Program-made: the position numbers and the translations under genes | Notes under the pieces: generated by a model | What the model saw: only the letters and a program-made list of their open reading frames with translations | Database searches by the model: none | Told to the model about the DNA's origin: nothing | Assembly (NCBI RefSeq): GCF_001274775.1 | Contig: NZ_LGUE01000004.1 | Span: 881,025 to 945,024 of the forward strand | Direction of reading: 5' to 3' | Length of the DNA: 64,000 bases | DNA from: Rossellomorea marisflavi | GTDB taxonomy: Bacteria; Bacillota; Bacilli; Bacillales; Bacillaceae_B | Part shown: in pieces, positions 39,186 through 47,045 of the stretch | How the letters are laid out: every line of letters begins with the position of its first letter | Position numbering within the stretch: position 1 is the stretch's first letter

Positions 39186-39968
39186 TCAGTATTTATAGGA
39201 TTGTCCGCCGTCGATCGGGATGACGGCTCCGTTAATGAAGTCTGCTTGGGAGGATAGCAGGAAGGCTACGAGGTATCCGACTTCTTCTGGTTTTCCGAAG
39301 CGTTTCATCGGATTGACGCTGACGAATTCCTTGCCTGCCGCTTCCCAGTCATCGCCTCCGATTTGGCGGAGGGAGCCTTCGACCATCGGTGTCATGATGG
39401 CACCTGGTGCGATGGCTTTGATGCTGATTCCGTACTGGCCATATTCAACACCGGAATTGCGGGTCATGCCGACTACGCCGTGCTTGCTTGCCGCATAGCC
39501 GGATTGGTTGCCGACGCCGCGGATCCCTCCCACGGATGCCGTATTGACGATGGAACCGTAGCCCTGCTCCCTCATGACTTTCAGTACATATTTCATGCCA
39601 TAAAAGACACCGTTCAAGTTGATGTTCACTACACGTTCAAATTCATCCGTACCATATTCCTCTGTAAGATCCTGCTTCCCTTCGATTCCTGCGTTGTTGA
39701 AGAATCCGTCGATTTGACCGAAGTGCTCCACCGTTTCATCGACGTATTTCTTCACGGCGCTTTCGTCGGAGCAATCCGCTTCGATCAACAATACGTCCGC
39801 TTCACTGTAAGAAGATAGAATGGATTGCTTTACTTCTTCCAAACCACCTTGGTTCAGGTCTACGAGTGATAGTTTTGCGCCTTCCGATGCAATTTGCATG
39901 GCCGCAGCATGTCCAAGTCCGGACGCAGCCCCAGTGATCAAGATTACTTTGCCTTCAAAACGTTTCAT
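39186..39968 (-). CDS. Short-chain dehydrogenase/reductase
   Basis: Classical SDR oxidoreductase of 260 residues. The NAD(P)-binding motif TGAASGLG (about 12-19), an Asp after strand 2 (LVDLN) that favours NAD(H), NNAG near 92, the Ser of NTASVGG, the YAASK catalytic pair and the C-terminal IPIDGGQSYKY are present. The closest resemblance is to levodione reductase or glucose 1-dehydrogenase-like enzymes, but the substrate cannot be assigned. It is monocistronic, with its own promoter and terminator. Confidence 0.88.
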   Translation of the reverse strand: MKRFEGKVILITGAASGLGHAAAMQIASEGAKLSLVDLNQGGLEEVKQSILSSYSEADVLLIEADCSDESAVKKYVDETVEHFGQIDGFFNNAGIEGKQDLTEEYGTDEFERVVNINLNGVFYGMKYVLKVMREQGYGSIVNTASVGGIRGVGNQSGYAASKHGVVGMTRNSGVEYGQYGISIKAIAPGAIMTPMVEGSLRQIGGDDWEAAGKEFVSVNPMKRFGKPEEVGYLVAFLLSSQADFINGAVIPIDGGQSYKY

Positions 39969-40037
39969 TTTGAAATCTCTCCTATTCTTGATGGTTTACC
40001 AGAACCGGGCAGGGATGAATTTCCTGTCCTTACTAGT

Positions 40038-40066
40038 AGATTACGCCTATTCCATTTGAAGGGCAA
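40038..40066 (-). promoter_or_regulatory. Promoter of the SDR gene
   Basis: Minus strand TTGCCC (40061-40066), 17-bp spacer, TAATCT (40038-40043), about 70 nt upstream of the ATG. Confidence 0.5.
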
Positions 40067-40085
40067 ACAACTCGACTCGCACCAA

Positions 40086-40111
40086 AAAGCCGGCCTTCAG
40101 GGGCCGGCTTT
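40086..40111 (-). terminator. Terminator of the ABC importer operon
   Basis: AAAGCCGGCC / GGCCGGCTTT 10-bp stem with a 6-nt loop, followed by TTTTTGG on the minus strand, directly after the ATPase stop. Confidence 0.85.
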
Positions 40112-40113
40112 CT

Positions 40114-40917
40114 TTAGGAGAGGAGGGCCCGATCACTGGCAAGCTTGCTACCGCGGATCCGCTGAAACTCATGAAGGAGTCCTTCAACGGTCAAGCCCTT
40201 CTTCTCTTGTTCATTCACTTCAAGGATGATCTGTCCTTTATCCATCATGATCAGCCTGTTCCCTAAATCGATGGCCTGCTGCATATTGTGGGTGACCATG
40301 AGGGTGGTCAGGGCGTATTGATCCACAATTTGACGGGTCAACTTCGTGATCAGATCAGCGCGTGCTGGATCAAGTGCTGCCGTGTGTTCGTCCAGAAGGA
40401 GGATGGACGGCTCCGTGAAGGTCGCCATGAGAAGGGACAGTGCCTGACGCTCCCCTCCCGATAGCAATCCGACTTTCGCGTTGAGCCGATTCTCCAGACC
40501 GAGGTGAAGGCTCTCAAGTACTTCCCTGAAATACATCTTCCTCTTCTTTGTGACTCCGAGCCTGAAGCCCCTCGTACGATTCCGCGAGTAAGCCATGGCA
40601 AGATTCTCTTCGATGGTCATCGAGGGGGCCGTGCCTGCCATCGGATCCTGGAAGACGCGTCCGATGAGCTTCGATCTCCGGTACTCCGACACTTTCGACA
40701 CATCCTGATCCTGGATGTGGACGGTTCCGACATCTGGAATCATGACCCCCGAGACGATATTCATGAGCGTTGATTTTCCGGCCCCGTTGCTTCCGATCAC
40801 CGTGACGAAATCGCCTGGTTCCAGGGAAAGCTGGATATCATCGAGGGCGATTTTTTCATCAGGTGTTCCTTCGTTGAAGACTTTGTGGATCCTATTTAAT
40901 CGTAACACTGCTGCCAC
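40114..40917 (-). CDS. ABC importer ATPase (TrpZ-like)
   Basis: ATP-binding subunit of a COG1101/COG4120/COG2984-type importer. Walker A GSNGAGKST, the Q-loop in VFQDP, signature LLSGGERQALSL, Walker B ILLLDEHTAALDP and the switch His in VTHN are all present in about 265 residues. Two GTG starts are possible (40917 and 40908); the second is better placed after GAGAGG. The reading overlaps the permease end. Relatives in streptococci (TrpXYZ) are proposed tryptophan or tyrosine importers, which would fit the neighbouring aromatic catabolism; the substrate is inferred only. Confidence 0.87.
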   Translation of the reverse strand: MAAVLRLNRIHKVFNEGTPDEKIALDDIQLSLEPGDFVTVIGSNGAGKSTLMNIVSGVMIPDVGTVHIQDQDVSKVSEYRRSKLIGRVFQDPMAGTAPSMTIEENLAMAYSRNRTRGFRLGVTKKRKMYFREVLESLHLGLENRLNAKVGLLSGGERQALSLLMATFTEPSILLLDEHTAALDPARADLITKLTRQIVDQYALTTLMVTHNMQQAIDLGNRLIMMDKGQIILEVNEQEKKGLTVEGLLHEFQRIRGSKLASDRALLS

Positions 40918-41911
40918 CCTCTCCTTCCGAGACCGGAACGGCCTTCATCCTCTCAGCCATGCGCTTTGCCTTGCGCTTCCTGTCCTTATATCTCTCCATG
41001 ACTTTCGGCATGACGAGTGCGAGGATGACGATCGTCGCTGTAATCAGCTTCATGTCCCCCGTTTCAAGGAAGTCTACGCGAAGGGCCATGGAGACAACCA
41101 GACGGTAGATGATGGCACCGCCTATGACGGCAAGTGTCGTCCTTGCAATGGATTTGGTACCGAAAAGGGCTTCACCGATGATGACGGATGCAAGACCGAT
41201 GATGATCATACCGATCCCCATCCCGACATCGGCGAAGCGGCTGTACTGAGCAATGAGTGCCCCGGACAGGGCTACAAGCGCATTGGAAATCCCGAGACCG
41301 AGGATGATCATGAGGTTCGTATTGGCAGAAAAGCTGCGGATCATCCGCTGATTATCGCCGGTCGCCCTGAGGGCAAGACCCACTTCTGTCTTGAGGAACG
41401 CATCCGTCAAAAACTTGATCATCACCGTCACGATCGTCATGAACAGGAGGACCGCCCATGTATCAGGGAGTGGCTCGCCTAATCCGACTGCATTCCAGAC
41501 ACCATTCAGTGCCCGGTCGATTCCAAGGGACCCGATCAGCCCTGTGATTCCCGTAAAAGCCGTATCTTCATTCAATAGGGACACATTGGATGTGCCCATG
41601 ATCCTCAAATTGATGGAGTAGAGGGCAATCATCATCAGGATTCCGGATAGGAGTGCATTGATCTTTCCGAATGTATGGAGAAGCCCTGTTATACACCCTG
41701 CGACGAAGCCGATCACCATGGCGGTGACCGTTGCAGCGACGGGATTCACTCCGCTCACGATCATCGTAGCTGCAACGGCTGCCCCCGTCACGAAGCTCCC
41801 GTCCACTGTCAGATCAGGGAAATCCAATATCCTGAAGGACAGGTAGACTCCCAAGGCCATGATGGCGTAAATGATCCCTGACTCAAAGGAGGCAAATATG
41901 GCCGTTGGCAT
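40892..41911 (-). CDS. ABC importer permease (TrpY-like, COG4120)
   Basis: Membrane subunit of 339 residues with about 8-9 hydrophobic helices, beginning ESGIIYAIMALGVYLSFRIL, and the family segment DFPDLTVDGSFVTGAA. The C-terminal tail (KDRKRKAKRMAERMK) is strongly basic and cytosolic. ATG at 41911 lies after AGAAAGGA. It is the middle gene of a three-gene importer operon, 18 nt after the binding-protein gene. Confidence 0.88.
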   Translation of the reverse strand: MPTAIFASFESGIIYAIMALGVYLSFRILDFPDLTVDGSFVTGAAVAATMIVSGVNPVAATVTAMVIGFVAGCITGLLHTFGKINALLSGILMMIALYSINLRIMGTSNVSLLNEDTAFTGITGLIGSLGIDRALNGVWNAVGLGEPLPDTWAVLLFMTIVTVMIKFLTDAFLKTEVGLALRATGDNQRMIRSFSANTNLMIILGLGISNALVALSGALIAQYSRFADVGMGIGMIIIGLASVIIGEALFGTKSIARTTLAVIGGAIIYRLVVSMALRVDFLETGDMKLITATIVILALVMPKVMERYKDRKRKAKRMAERMKAVPVSEGEGGSSVTIK

Positions 41912-41929
41912 CTTGAATCATCCTTTCTA

Positions 41930-42937
41930 TCACTCTTCGTAGAATTCTCCGAGTTCACTCCAGGCATCCTTCACTTCGACACCCTGTTCTTCGGCCGCTT
42001 TCTTGTTGATCATAAGTTTGAAATCTTTCGGATACTCCACGCTGATCTCAGACGGTTTCTTCTCACCCTTCAGGATCTTAACGGCCATGAGGCCCGTTTC
42101 ATATCCAAGATCTTCATAGCTGAATCCACTGGCGGCTACCGCCCCTTTTTTCATGGAATCAAGTTCTCCGACGAAAAGCGGGATATCTTTATCATTGGCG
42201 ACACCGATGACGGCATCAAGGGCTGAGACCACCGTATTGTCTGTCGGGACGTAGATGGCATCCACACGGCCTACAAGCGATTCAGTCGCCTGCTTCACTT
42301 CCGCTGAAGTGGATACAGACGCTTCCACGACCTGCGCTCCCTTTTCCTCAGCAAGCTTCTTCACTTCCTTGGCCTGTACGACGGAGTTTTGTTCACCAGA
42401 GTTGTAGATCACCCCGATTTTCTTCGCTTTCAGTTCATCTGTGATAAAAAAGATTGTCTTGGAGGTCGCTTCGGGATGGTTGTCCGATGTACCCGTGATA
42501 TTCTCCCCCGGCTCCTCGAATGATTTCACCAGTTCAGCACCGACGGGATCCGTCACCGATGTAAACACGATGGGGATCTTCTTGGTCGCATTCAAAGCAT
42601 GCTGTGCGCTCGGTGTTGAATTGGCGAAAATAAGGTCCACCCCGTCCCCGACGAGGTTTTTGGCGATGGTCTGGGAATTATTCGGATCACCCTGGGCATT
42701 CTGAACATCGTATTTCACGTTGTCGCCCTCTTTGAATCCGTTCTCTTCCAGTGCTTTCTTAAACCCTTTGTAAGCTGCATCAAGCGACGGATGCTCGACG
42801 ATCTGACTGACCCCGATCACATATTCCTTCTTTCCATCGCCCTCGCCACCGCTTTTTTCTGATGAACCGCAACCCGATAAAATCATCATCCCGAGGAGCA
42901 GGGACGATGCACCCAATAACCAACCTTTCTTTTTCAC
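41930..42937 (-). CDS. ABC importer substrate-binding lipoprotein (TrpX-like, COG2984)
   Basis: Lipoprotein of 335 residues. The signal peptide ends in the lipobox LSGC (Cys23). The mature part shows YVIGVSQIVEHPSLDAAYKG, FANSTPSAQHALNATKKIPI and FTSVTDPVGAELV, characteristic of the COG2984 family of type I periplasmic-binding folds. Start is GTG at 42937 with AAAGGGGG at 8 nt. It is the first gene of the operon, with a CodY-like box at its promoter; CodY commonly represses amino acid and peptide importers. Confidence 0.88.
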   Translation of the reverse strand: MKKKGWLLGASSLLLGMMILSGCGSSEKSGGEGDGKKEYVIGVSQIVEHPSLDAAYKGFKKALEENGFKEGDNVKYDVQNAQGDPNNSQTIAKNLVGDGVDLIFANSTPSAQHALNATKKIPIVFTSVTDPVGAELVKSFEEPGENITGTSDNHPEATSKTIFFITDELKAKKIGVIYNSGEQNSVVQAKEVKKLAEEKGAQVVEASVSTSAEVKQATESLVGRVDAIYVPTDNTVVSALDAVIGVANDKDIPLFVGELDSMKKGAVAASGFSYEDLGYETGLMAVKILKGEKKPSEISVEYPKDFKLMINKKAAEEQGVEVKDAWSELGEFYEE

Positions 42938-43029
42938 AGAAATCCCCCTTTGATCACAAGTTATATGATTAATAGTCTATAAGACTACCGAATCCTTTTT
43001 GTGATAAAAATGACACGTACCGTTATTAC

Positions 43030-43081
43030 AACGTTATAGTATCACTGACGTCACAAAATAGTCAATAATATTCGGAAAATT
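43030..43081 (-). promoter_or_regulatory. CodY box and promoter of the TrpXYZ-like operon
   Basis: Promoter TTGACT (43060-43065), 18-bp spacer, TACTAT (43036-43041). AATTTTCCGAATATT (minus strand, 43067-43081) matches the CodY consensus AATTTTCWGAAAATT at 13 of 15 positions and abuts the -35 element. The -10 region runs into TATAACGTTGTAATA, related to the TAACGTTA sites near the thioesterase and paaK genes. Confidence 0.65.
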
Positions 43082-43148
43082 TAAAAATTACTCTCAGTAT
43101 AGTGGTTTTGGCTCAGGATTTCCAGAAGATTTTAGCGGTTTAAAAGAA

Positions 43149-43183
43149 AAAAGCAGCGGGTGTCTTCCTCACCCACTGCTTTT
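43149..43183 (-). terminator. Terminator of the nitronate monooxygenase-like gene
   Basis: AAGCAGTGGGTG / CACCCGCTGCTT 12-bp stem (one wobble), followed by TTTTCTTTT on the minus strand. Confidence 0.85.
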
Positions 43184-43189
43184 CAACTC

Positions 43190-44146
43190 TTATTCTACCT
43201 TCATAGTGTCTGAAAGAGCCCTCAGGACCGTTGAGGCGTCGGTCATCATCCCGTCCACCACTTCTTTGACGGTCGGTACATCCGCGATCAGACCGGCCAC
43301 CTGTCCTCCATTGATGAATCCTTCGTCAAGCTTCCCTTCGAGGGCACCTTTGCGATGATTGTCCTCAGAGGTCAGTTCCGCATACTGTTCAAGGGTCATT
43401 CCCTGTTTTTCAAGATCCAGTACCTTTTCTGCGTAAGGGGACCTCAGAACACGCCGTACCCTTCCTACGCTCCGCCCCACAATAAGCGTCCCGTGATCAT
43501 TCGCCGCAAGAAGGGTTTCTTTATACCGCTCATGAAAGGGTGCTTCCTTGGTCGCGATGAACCGGGTTCCCATCTGGACGCCGCTTGCGCCCAGGGCGAG
43601 CATGGCTGCAAGCCCGCGGCCGTCCGCAATTCCCCCAGCTGCCACGACGGGAACGGCCACTTCATCCACGAGCTGCGGGATGAGGGCCAGGGTCGTGGTC
43701 TCGAGATGGGAGTTGATGCCCGCCGCTTCATACCCTTCCGCCACCAGTACGTCTGCCCCTGCATCCGCCGCTTTTCTTGCTTGCTTGCGGGACGCCACCA
43801 CGCAGATCACCTTGATCCCGTGGTCGTGAAGGACAGGAATGAGCGGGGCGGGATTTCCTGCTGATAGGGAAACCACGGGAACCTCTTCCGTGATGGCGAT
43901 CTCGATCATGCCTTTCAGGTCAGGCGTCATTGTAATCGGGATATTCATGGCGAACGGCCGGTTCGTCAGCATCTTCAGATCCCGGACGATCCCCCCCACT
44001 TCCTCCACATCCATGGTCCCCGTCCCGATTGTCCCAAGGGCACCCGCTTCCGACACGGCGGCAGCCAGGCGTGCATTGCTGATGTTCCCCATGCCTCCCT
44101 GGATGATGGGGTGCTGGATTCCTAAGCATTCCGTGAGTCTATTCAT
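43190..44146 (-). CDS. Nitronate monooxygenase / FabK-like FMN enzyme
   Basis: FMN-dependent TIM-barrel protein of 318 residues in the 2-nitropropane dioxygenase family. PIIQGGMGNISNARLAAAVSEAGALGTIG at the N-terminus, VICVVASRKQARKAADAGAD in the middle, and VVAAGGIADGRGLAAMLALGASGVQMGTRF (the FMN phosphate site) are present. Such proteins either oxidise alkyl nitronates or act as FabK enoyl-ACP reductases; the absence of neighbouring fatty-acid genes favours the first, weakly. ATG follows AAAGGAGG. Confidence 0.85.
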   Translation of the reverse strand: MNRLTECLGIQHPIIQGGMGNISNARLAAAVSEAGALGTIGTGTMDVEEVGGIVRDLKMLTNRPFAMNIPITMTPDLKGMIEIAITEEVPVVSLSAGNPAPLIPVLHDHGIKVICVVASRKQARKAADAGADVLVAEGYEAAGINSHLETTTLALIPQLVDEVAVPVVAAGGIADGRGLAAMLALGASGVQMGTRFIATKEAPFHERYKETLLAANDHGTLIVGRSVGRVRRVLRSPYAEKVLDLEKQGMTLEQYAELTSEDNHRKGALEGKLDEGFINGGQVAGLIADVPTVKEVVDGMMTDASTVLRALSDTMKVE

Positions 44147-44181
44147 AGCGATTCCTCCTTTACTCCGTTCATATTTTTAAA

Positions 44182-44202
44182 AAGAGGTTTACAAAACCTC
44201 TT
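44182..44202. other. Leader hairpin upstream of the nitronate monooxygenase gene
   Basis: AAGAGGTTT / AAACCTCTT 9-bp perfect stem with a 3-nt loop. On the minus strand it is followed by TTTTTAAAAAT, so it could be an attenuator in the 5' leader or a DNA-binding site in the divergent PadR region. Confidence 0.4.
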
Positions 44203-44222
44203 CCAGCATTTATGCTATCTAT

Positions 44223-44247
44223 AGCTACTTTGCGTAACAAGGTAGCT
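44223..44247. promoter_or_regulatory. Inverted repeat upstream of padR-like gene
   Basis: AGCTACTTTG-CGTAA-CAAGGTAGCT, a 25-bp inverted repeat (9 of 10 positions symmetric), lies about 50 nt before the PadR start and could be its operator. Confidence 0.45.
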
Positions 44248-44298
44248 GAACTTTTATCGTAGTATCTTGTTTTACAATATACCTAAAGGGGAATCGTC

Positions 44299-44622
44299 AT
44301 GTCGATCCGAAGCCAACTGCTAAAAGGGATTCTTGATGGATGCATCCTGGCCGTCATTGAAAAGGAGCCCGTCTATGGCTATGAATTGTCCAGGAAACTT
44401 CAGGCATCCGGCCTGCAGGATGTGAGTGAAGGAACAATCTATCCCGTCCTTCTCCGACTGCAGAAGAACAAATGGATCACAGGCGAAATGCGGCCGTCCG
44501 AATCGGGTCCGAACCGGAAATATTATTCACTGACCCAGGATGGAAAAGCCGCGCTAGTAGAGATCACCCAGGAGTGGGAGCATCTGTCCATCCCGGTCAA
44601 CCAACTACTGAAAAGGGGGTAA
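44299..44622 (+). CDS. PadR family transcriptional regulator
   Basis: Short PadR repressor (107 aa) with the winged-helix domain: LKGILDGCILAVIEKEPVYGYELSRKL, SEGTIYPVLLRLQKNKWI and GPNRKYYSLTQDGKAAL are the family hallmarks. It lacks the long C-terminal dimerisation arm of PadR itself, as in subfamily 2 proteins. The next gene starts 6 nt later and encodes a membrane protein, the usual partner of this subfamily. Start ATG at 44299 lies behind AAAGGGGAA. Confidence 0.92.
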   Translation: MSIRSQLLKGILDGCILAVIEKEPVYGYELSRKLQASGLQDVSEGTIYPVLLRLQKNKWITGEMRPSESGPNRKYYSLTQDGKAALVEITQEWEHLSIPVNQLLKRG

Positions 44623-44627
44623 CACCA

Positions 44628-45302
44628 TTGATTGCAGCAAAAGAACTGATCGAATTGAATAACAGGAAGAGAGAAGAACTGACCGAAGAGAACGAAAAAT
44701 ATTATTCCGATATCTTATTGTACCTTCGACTCCAGCTCACTCTGTCTGAACAGCAGACCGAGGAGATCCTTATGGAGATCCTCGAACATCTCCTGGAAGG
44801 ACAGGAGGAAGGAAAGTCAGCTACGATGATCTTCGGAGCTGATCCAAAAGCGTATGCCGACGAGCTTGTCGAACAGCTCCCTCCAGAGGACAAACGGAGC
44901 GTGGCAGGGTTCATTTCCCTGATAACCCTGAACCTGTTCGGCATTTACTTGGCCATCCGCGGAGCAGGCCTGTTGATCACTTCTTTCTTCAAAGAAGTGG
45001 AAAATGATGTGTTCATCGGCTCGGCAGCCATTATGGCGGTGATCTTACTCCTCACCATATTGGCAGAGCTCAAGATGTTCTTTTCCATCATCAAGCGTTC
45101 ACTATTTCAAGAAAAAGATTCAGCCGGCAAGATGGCCCTGATCGGCGGATTGAGCGGTGGAGCGATCAGCGTACCGTTTTTCCTTGCCTTGTTTTTCCTA
45201 CCCGACCTTGGCCCTTCTTTTTCTTTCAACTGGTGGTCTTCCCTTATCGCTGGATTGGTCATGATCATTCTGTACAAGATGATATCCAGAAACAGATTCT
45301 AA
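44628..45302 (+). CDS. PadR-associated HAAS/DUF1129-like membrane protein
   Basis: About 224 residues from TTG at 44628, chosen because AAGGGGG lies 8 nt before it; a longer frame from 44472 runs inside padR without support. The N-terminal ~90 residues are helical and charged (YYSDILLYLRLQLTLSEQQ, EEILMEILEHLLEGQEEG, FGADPKAYADELVEQL), as in the HAAS-type signalling domain found with PadR regulators. Four hydrophobic helices follow (about 98-118, 130-150, 170-192, 198-218). Signal and function are unknown. The last 4 nt overlap the convergent paaX stop. Confidence 0.65.
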   Translation: MIAAKELIELNNRKREELTEENEKYYSDILLYLRLQLTLSEQQTEEILMEILEHLLEGQEEGKSATMIFGADPKAYADELVEQLPPEDKRSVAGFISLITLNLFGIYLAIRGAGLLITSFFKEVENDVFIGSAAIMAVILLLTILAELKMFFSIIKRSLFQEKDSAGKMALIGGLSGGAISVPFFLALFFLPDLGPSFSFNWWSSLIAGLVMIILYKMISRNRF

Positions 45303-46174
45303 TCCATCAGGAGCGGATGGTTCATCACGTCGTAGGATGTATCTTTATTTGTGAGCTCGTTTCCATCTTCGAATACACTCTCGAAGAAGCGGGAGGCGGG
45401 CTCAGCAAGCTCCTTATAATACTCTCCGAAAAGCGTAGCAGCATGACCTCCGAGCCATTTATCCGGTAGCAATTCATCGGGCAGTCCAGGATCCACGAAT
45501 AGGAACTTCCGGTATTCGTGGACAAGCTTTGCCCGCCCCACGAAACACTCCGCATCGGTCATCTGTCCCTTGGCGATTTTGCTTTTATCGATCATATACA
45601 TGCGGCTGTACTCCGCGATGAACTCCTCATACTTGGCATTGATTTCTTCCAGATCCCAGTTCTTCTCTACGAGCCTTCTGCTTTCACTCGGCCCTTTATG
45701 GTCGGCAATGAAGAAGTCGACATACTCTTCGATCTCATATTTCAGGATCAGCTGCCGGACCTGCTTCTCCAGGTCATTCGGGGAAATCCACGTACTGGCG
45801 GACATTGTGCCGAAGCCGCTCCAAACCAGTTCTTTCCTGAGCTCATCCCGTATACTCCGGATTTCTTCCGGAATGGAGTACATGAAGATCCTCCACTTCC
45901 CGTCCCACTCCTCAGGCTTCAGCTTGAAGATCCTGTTCGCAGCCTCTTCCATCCTGTCGACGCCGCGCTCGGTCAACGTGTAATAACTTTTATTCCCTTG
46001 TTTCTCTGCCTGGACCCAGCCCTGTTTGTTCATTCGCGAAATGGCCGCCCTCACTGCCTGGTCATTGTGGCCGAACTCATTCAGGAGCCGGATCAGGCTC
46101 CCGATCCAGATTTTATTCCCATAGTGGCTGATGTAATCCCCGTATAAGGTGAAAATCATTGATCTTGTATTCAT
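45299..46174 (-). CDS. paaX: PaaX family transcriptional repressor
   Basis: Repressor of phenylacetate degradation genes, released by phenylacetyl-CoA in the E. coli paradigm. The 291-residue protein has the PaaX N-terminal winged helix (SMIFTLYGDYI, NDQAVRAAISRMNKQGWV), a central domain (WRIFMYSIPE) and the C-terminal PaaX domain (RKFLFVDPGLPDELLPDKWLG). It lies at the far end of the paa cluster, separated from paaJ by an opposite-strand membrane gene. Targets in this window are expected to include the paaK promoter. Confidence 0.92.
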   Translation of the reverse strand: MNTRSMIFTLYGDYISHYGNKIWIGSLIRLLNEFGHNDQAVRAAISRMNKQGWVQAEKQGNKSYYTLTERGVDRMEEAANRIFKLKPEEWDGKWRIFMYSIPEEIRSIRDELRKELVWSGFGTMSASTWISPNDLEKQVRQLILKYEIEEYVDFFIADHKGPSESRRLVEKNWDLEEINAKYEEFIAEYSRMYMIDKSKIAKGQMTDAECFVGRAKLVHEYRKFLFVDPGLPDELLPDKWLGGHAATLFGEYYKELAEPASRFFESVFEDGNELTNKDTSYDVMNHPLLMD

Positions 46175-46228
46175 GATAAGCCTCTCCTTTTACGCCCGGT
46201 CTATGATGGATTGCTGCGTGACGTGTTC

Positions 46229-46281
46229 TTAACGTATAACTATTATAATATCATAATTGTCAGAAAGAAGAAGCGTTTACA
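46229..46281 (-). promoter_or_regulatory. paaX promoter region with cre-like site
   Basis: Minus strand has TATAAT near 46248 with no good -35. Just downstream lies TTAACGTATAAC (plus strand, 46229-46240), related to the TAACGTTA sites. Upstream, TGTAAACGCTTCTT (minus strand, 46268-46281) resembles a CcpA cre site (about 12 of 14 positions). Autoregulation and carbon control are inferred. Confidence 0.4.
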
Positions 46282-46344
46282 TCATCGGTTTCAACACGGG
46301 TCATTAAGGGAAGGGATAAGAAAAATAGCAGAAAGGACTGTTAT

Positions 46345-47022
46345 ATGGATACTCTCTTATTCTCTGTCTTTACCATCGCCTATATCGTCCTCTTCATCGT
46401 GTCCATCCGGCTCCTCAGGAAACGGCACGCTCTCAGCATCGCGTTCCTCCTTCCTGTCATTGCAGGTCTCATTTACGATAACGGCATCATCGCCTCTGGG
46501 AAATACATAGGGGAAGGACGGCTCCTGAAAGAACTGAGCCTTGTGAGATATTACTTGCATGCCTTCTTCACTCCACTCCTGGTCCTGTTCGCCTGGAAGT
46601 CCCTTGAACAAGGAGGAATCCGGGCCGCACGAACGACGGCATTCCGCTCTTGTGCTTTCCTTATCACCATCGGACTGATCACTGTGGAACTCCTTACAGA
46701 GGTCATCGGCCTGAAAGTGAAACCGGAATGGTCGTACGGCGTGCTGTCATACGGAAATGCCGAACCCTCTTCCGGTCCGCCCATCATGGTCCTCATCGTC
46801 GCCATCGTCCTTCTTGCGGCATCGATTGCCGTTTGGAAAGCACAGGGGTGGATCTGGTTCTTCCTCGGTTCCCTGATCATGACGATCGGCAGTGCCGTCA
46901 GCATCCCTGTGGACAGCGGCGCCGTGACCAACTTATTCGAGCTTGCCTTGATTGCCTCCCTTGTCGGTACGGCTGCCTATCAAGCCTCCTATACAAAACA
47001 ACACATCGAACCCGCGGCATGA
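46345..47022 (+). CDS. Integral membrane protein of unknown function
   Basis: 225 residues with about seven hydrophobic segments: LLFSVFTIAYIVLFIVSIRLL at the N-terminus, then ALSIAFLLPVIAGLIY, YYLHAFFTPLLVLFAW, FLITIGLITVELLTEVI, PIMVLIVAIVLLAASIAVW, IWFFLGSLIMTIGSAVSIPV and LFELALIASLVGTAAYQA. I do not recognise a characterised family; homologues are often labelled phospholipid phosphatase without support. AGAAAGGA precedes the ATG. It runs opposite to the paa genes, so the location between paaX and paaJ may be incidental. Confidence 0.75.
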   Translation: MDTLLFSVFTIAYIVLFIVSIRLLRKRHALSIAFLLPVIAGLIYDNGIIASGKYIGEGRLLKELSLVRYYLHAFFTPLLVLFAWKSLEQGGIRAARTTAFRSCAFLITIGLITVELLTEVIGLKVKPEWSYGVLSYGNAEPSSGPPIMVLIVAIVLLAASIAVWKAQGWIWFFLGSLIMTIGSAVSIPVDSGAVTNLFELALIASLVGTAAYQASYTKQHIEPAA

Positions 47023-47036
47023 TGGTCGCGGGTTTT
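47009..47036 (+). terminator. Terminator of the membrane protein gene
   Basis: AACCCGCG / CGCGGGTT 8-bp stem around a 10-nt loop that contains the stop codon, followed by TTTCC. Confidence 0.65.
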
Positions 47037-47045
47037 CCTGTGCCT

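Noticed and set aside
44472-44627. Longer start for the HAAS-type membrane protein
   Set aside because: This extension lies within padR in another frame; TTG at 44628 has a well-spaced AAGGGGG site and gives the family N-terminus.
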